Assembly: GCA_002292345.1 (NCBI GenBank)
Contig: DBBT01000136.1
Span: 4,379-10,983 of the forward strand
Source: Opitutia bacterium UBA977
GTDB taxonomy: Bacteria; Verrucomicrobiota; Verrucomicrobiia; Opitutales; Coraliomargaritaceae
Direction of reading: 5' to 3'
DNA length: 6,605 nt
Shown here: in pieces, positions 5,551 through 6,605 of the stretch
Position numbering within the stretch: position 1 is the first letter of the stretch
Layout: every line of letters starts with the position of its first letter
Notes under the pieces: generated by a model
Databases searched by the model: none
Seen by the model: the letters and a program-made list of their open reading frames with translations, nothing else
What the model was told of the DNA's origin: nothing
Position numbers and translations under genes: made by a program

Positions 5551-6605
5551 ATGAAAACAGTCTTCACCTCTCTAATTCTCGTTCTTCTCTGCGCAACTTC
5601 ACTCCATGCCGGTGTAAAAAGGAACAAGGACTTCGATACACTCATGCCCCCGACGTTGGAGCACCCGGCGGAAACGGAGGCCCGGCTCAACAAATGGTTC
5701 CGCGGTTCCAAGTTCGGCGCATTCATCCACTTCGGTGCGTATTCCCAGCTTGCCGGGAAATACCAGGATCGCGTGACTCCCAAAAAATACGCCGAGTGGG
5801 TGCAGATGGATCTCGAGATCTCTTACGAGGAATATCGCAGAGAGGTCGTGGGGCAGTTCAACCCCACGGAATTCGATGCTGAGGAGTGGGTGAAACTTTT
5901 CAAAGCCACAGGTATGCGCCATGTCGTGATCACCTCCAAGCACCACGACGGCTTCGCGCTCTTTGATTCCGCCTGCTCGGATTACGATGTGATGGATGCC
6001 TCGCCCTTCAAACGCGACATCATCAAGGAACTCTCTGAGGCCTGCCACAAGCACGGTCTGAAGTTCGGCGTGTATTACTCACAGGCCAAAGATTGGAGCG
6101 ATCCGGACTCGTCGTCATTTACTCGCAAAGGCACGCTAAAAAGCATCTACCCCGACCTGCCGGAAGATTATAAACCCGATATGGACGCCTACATCGCGCG
6201 CAAGGCTCTGCCGCAGATTGAGGAACTGCTCACGAACTACCAGATCGATCTGATCTGGTTCGACACCCCACGCGAGATGACCAAGGAGCGCGCCCTGTTG
6301 TTCACCAACACCGTGCGCCGGCTCAACCCCGACTGTGTCATCAACTCCCGTCTATACACTATGGCTGGAGCGTCTTCAAAGCAGGTCATCACCCCGGAGA
6401 TGCTCGAAGTATTTGATTACTTCTCACTGGGCGACAAAGAGGTGCCGCCGAAGAAGCTACCGCTTACCACCGAGTCGCCTGACAGCGTAAGTTCATCATA
6501 TGGCTACAAGGCCCACGGCGAACACCATTATCACACCTTGCAGGAACTCATCCAGCGGATGGTGCACACGACCTGTGCCGGAGGTAGCTACCTGCTCAAC
6601 TGCGG
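5551..6605 (+). CDS. Secreted GH29 alpha-L-fucosidase, 3' end outside the window
   Basis: An open frame of 351 full codons runs to the right edge without a stop. Seen: a signal peptide (about 1-20, ending Ser-Leu-His-Ala); LNKWFRGSKFGAFIHFGAYS (His60); AEWVQMDLEI; FDAEEWVKLFKATGMRHVVI followed by TSKHHDGFALFDS (His131-His132); KRDIIKEL and HGLKFGVYYSQ; DLIWFDTP, whose Asp238 is the expected nucleophile; VINSRL; SSYGYKAHG; and SYLLNCG at the very end, in place of the common GNLLLNIGP. It is a clear but distant paralog of the preceding gene, so the two enzymes probably differ in linkage or in tolerance of sulfate or branching. Whether it has a C-terminal beta-sandwich cannot be seen. Start: ATG 5551 gives a compact signal peptide; the in-frame ATG at 5527 would add eight polar residues and sits inside the palindrome. 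No Shine-Dalgarno sequence is evident. Codons favour C endings, as in the sulfatase. Confidence 0.93.
   Translation, partial: MKTVFTSLILVLLCATSLHAGVKRNKDFDTLMPPTLEHPAETEARLNKWFRGSKFGAFIHFGAYSQLAGKYQDRVTPKKYAEWVQMDLEISYEEYRREVVGQFNPTEFDAEEWVKLFKATGMRHVVITSKHHDGFALFDSACSDYDVMDASPFKRDIIKELSEACHKHGLKFGVYYSQAKDWSDPDSSSFTRKGTLKSIYPDLPEDYKPDMDAYIARKALPQIEELLTNYQIDLIWFDTPREMTKERALLFTNTVRRLNPDCVINSRLYTMAGASSKQVITPEMLEVFDYFSLGDKEVPPKKLPLTTESPDSVSSSYGYKAHGEHHYHTLQELIQRMVHTTCAGGSYLLNC

Noticed and set aside
4538..6054. Two minus-strand frames (4538-4798 and 5599-6054) that resemble each other
   Set aside because: The resemblance arises because both are read opposite homologous parts of the two GH29 genes; it is not evidence of a conserved antisense gene.

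Overview
This 6.6 kb window reads as part of a polysaccharide-degradation locus for sulfated, fucose-containing glycans (fucoidan or sulfated fucans, or fucosylated mucin-like glycans). All genes lie on the + strand. In order: (1) a secreted protein with an SH3-like N-terminus and a C-terminal barrel distantly related to GH29 alpha-L-fucosidases; (2) a secreted S1-type sulfatase; (3) a glycerophosphodiester phosphodiesterase (GDPD) gene interrupted by one in-frame TAG; (4) a short, secreted GH29 alpha-L-fucosidase; (5) a second secreted GH29 alpha-L-fucosidase that runs off the right edge. No RNA genes, transposases, integrases or CRISPR repeats were seen, and no stretch longer than 300 bases lacks a gene.

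The gene content, moderate GC, weak or absent Shine-Dalgarno sequences and clustering of secreted Cys-type sulfatases with several GH29 genes suggest a member of the PVC group (Verrucomicrobiota, Kiritimatiellota, Lentisphaerota or Planctomycetota), probably marine or gut. This is inferred from gene style and not from any phylogenetic marker.

Working model: the sulfatase and the fucosidases, all with signal peptides, act outside the cytoplasm. The sulfatase removes sulfate esters and the GH29 enzymes release L-fucose. The divergent GH29-like protein may handle a variant linkage or bind glycan. The GDPD has no signal peptide and would act in the cytoplasm, so its link to the pathway is unclear; as written, its reading frame stops before the last barrel strand.

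The two main intergenic regions hold inverted repeats next to promoter-like hexamers: an imperfect palindrome at 1745-1769 before the sulfatase, and a perfect 20-bp palindrome at 4134-4153 before the first GH29 gene. A 13-base word (ACAGTTTTTGCCA) occurs upstream of both GH29 genes. These are the best candidates for local regulation. Nothing here proves a new kind of system. The most notable points are the amber-interrupted GDPD, the divergent GH29-like protein and the palindrome/13-mer signals.
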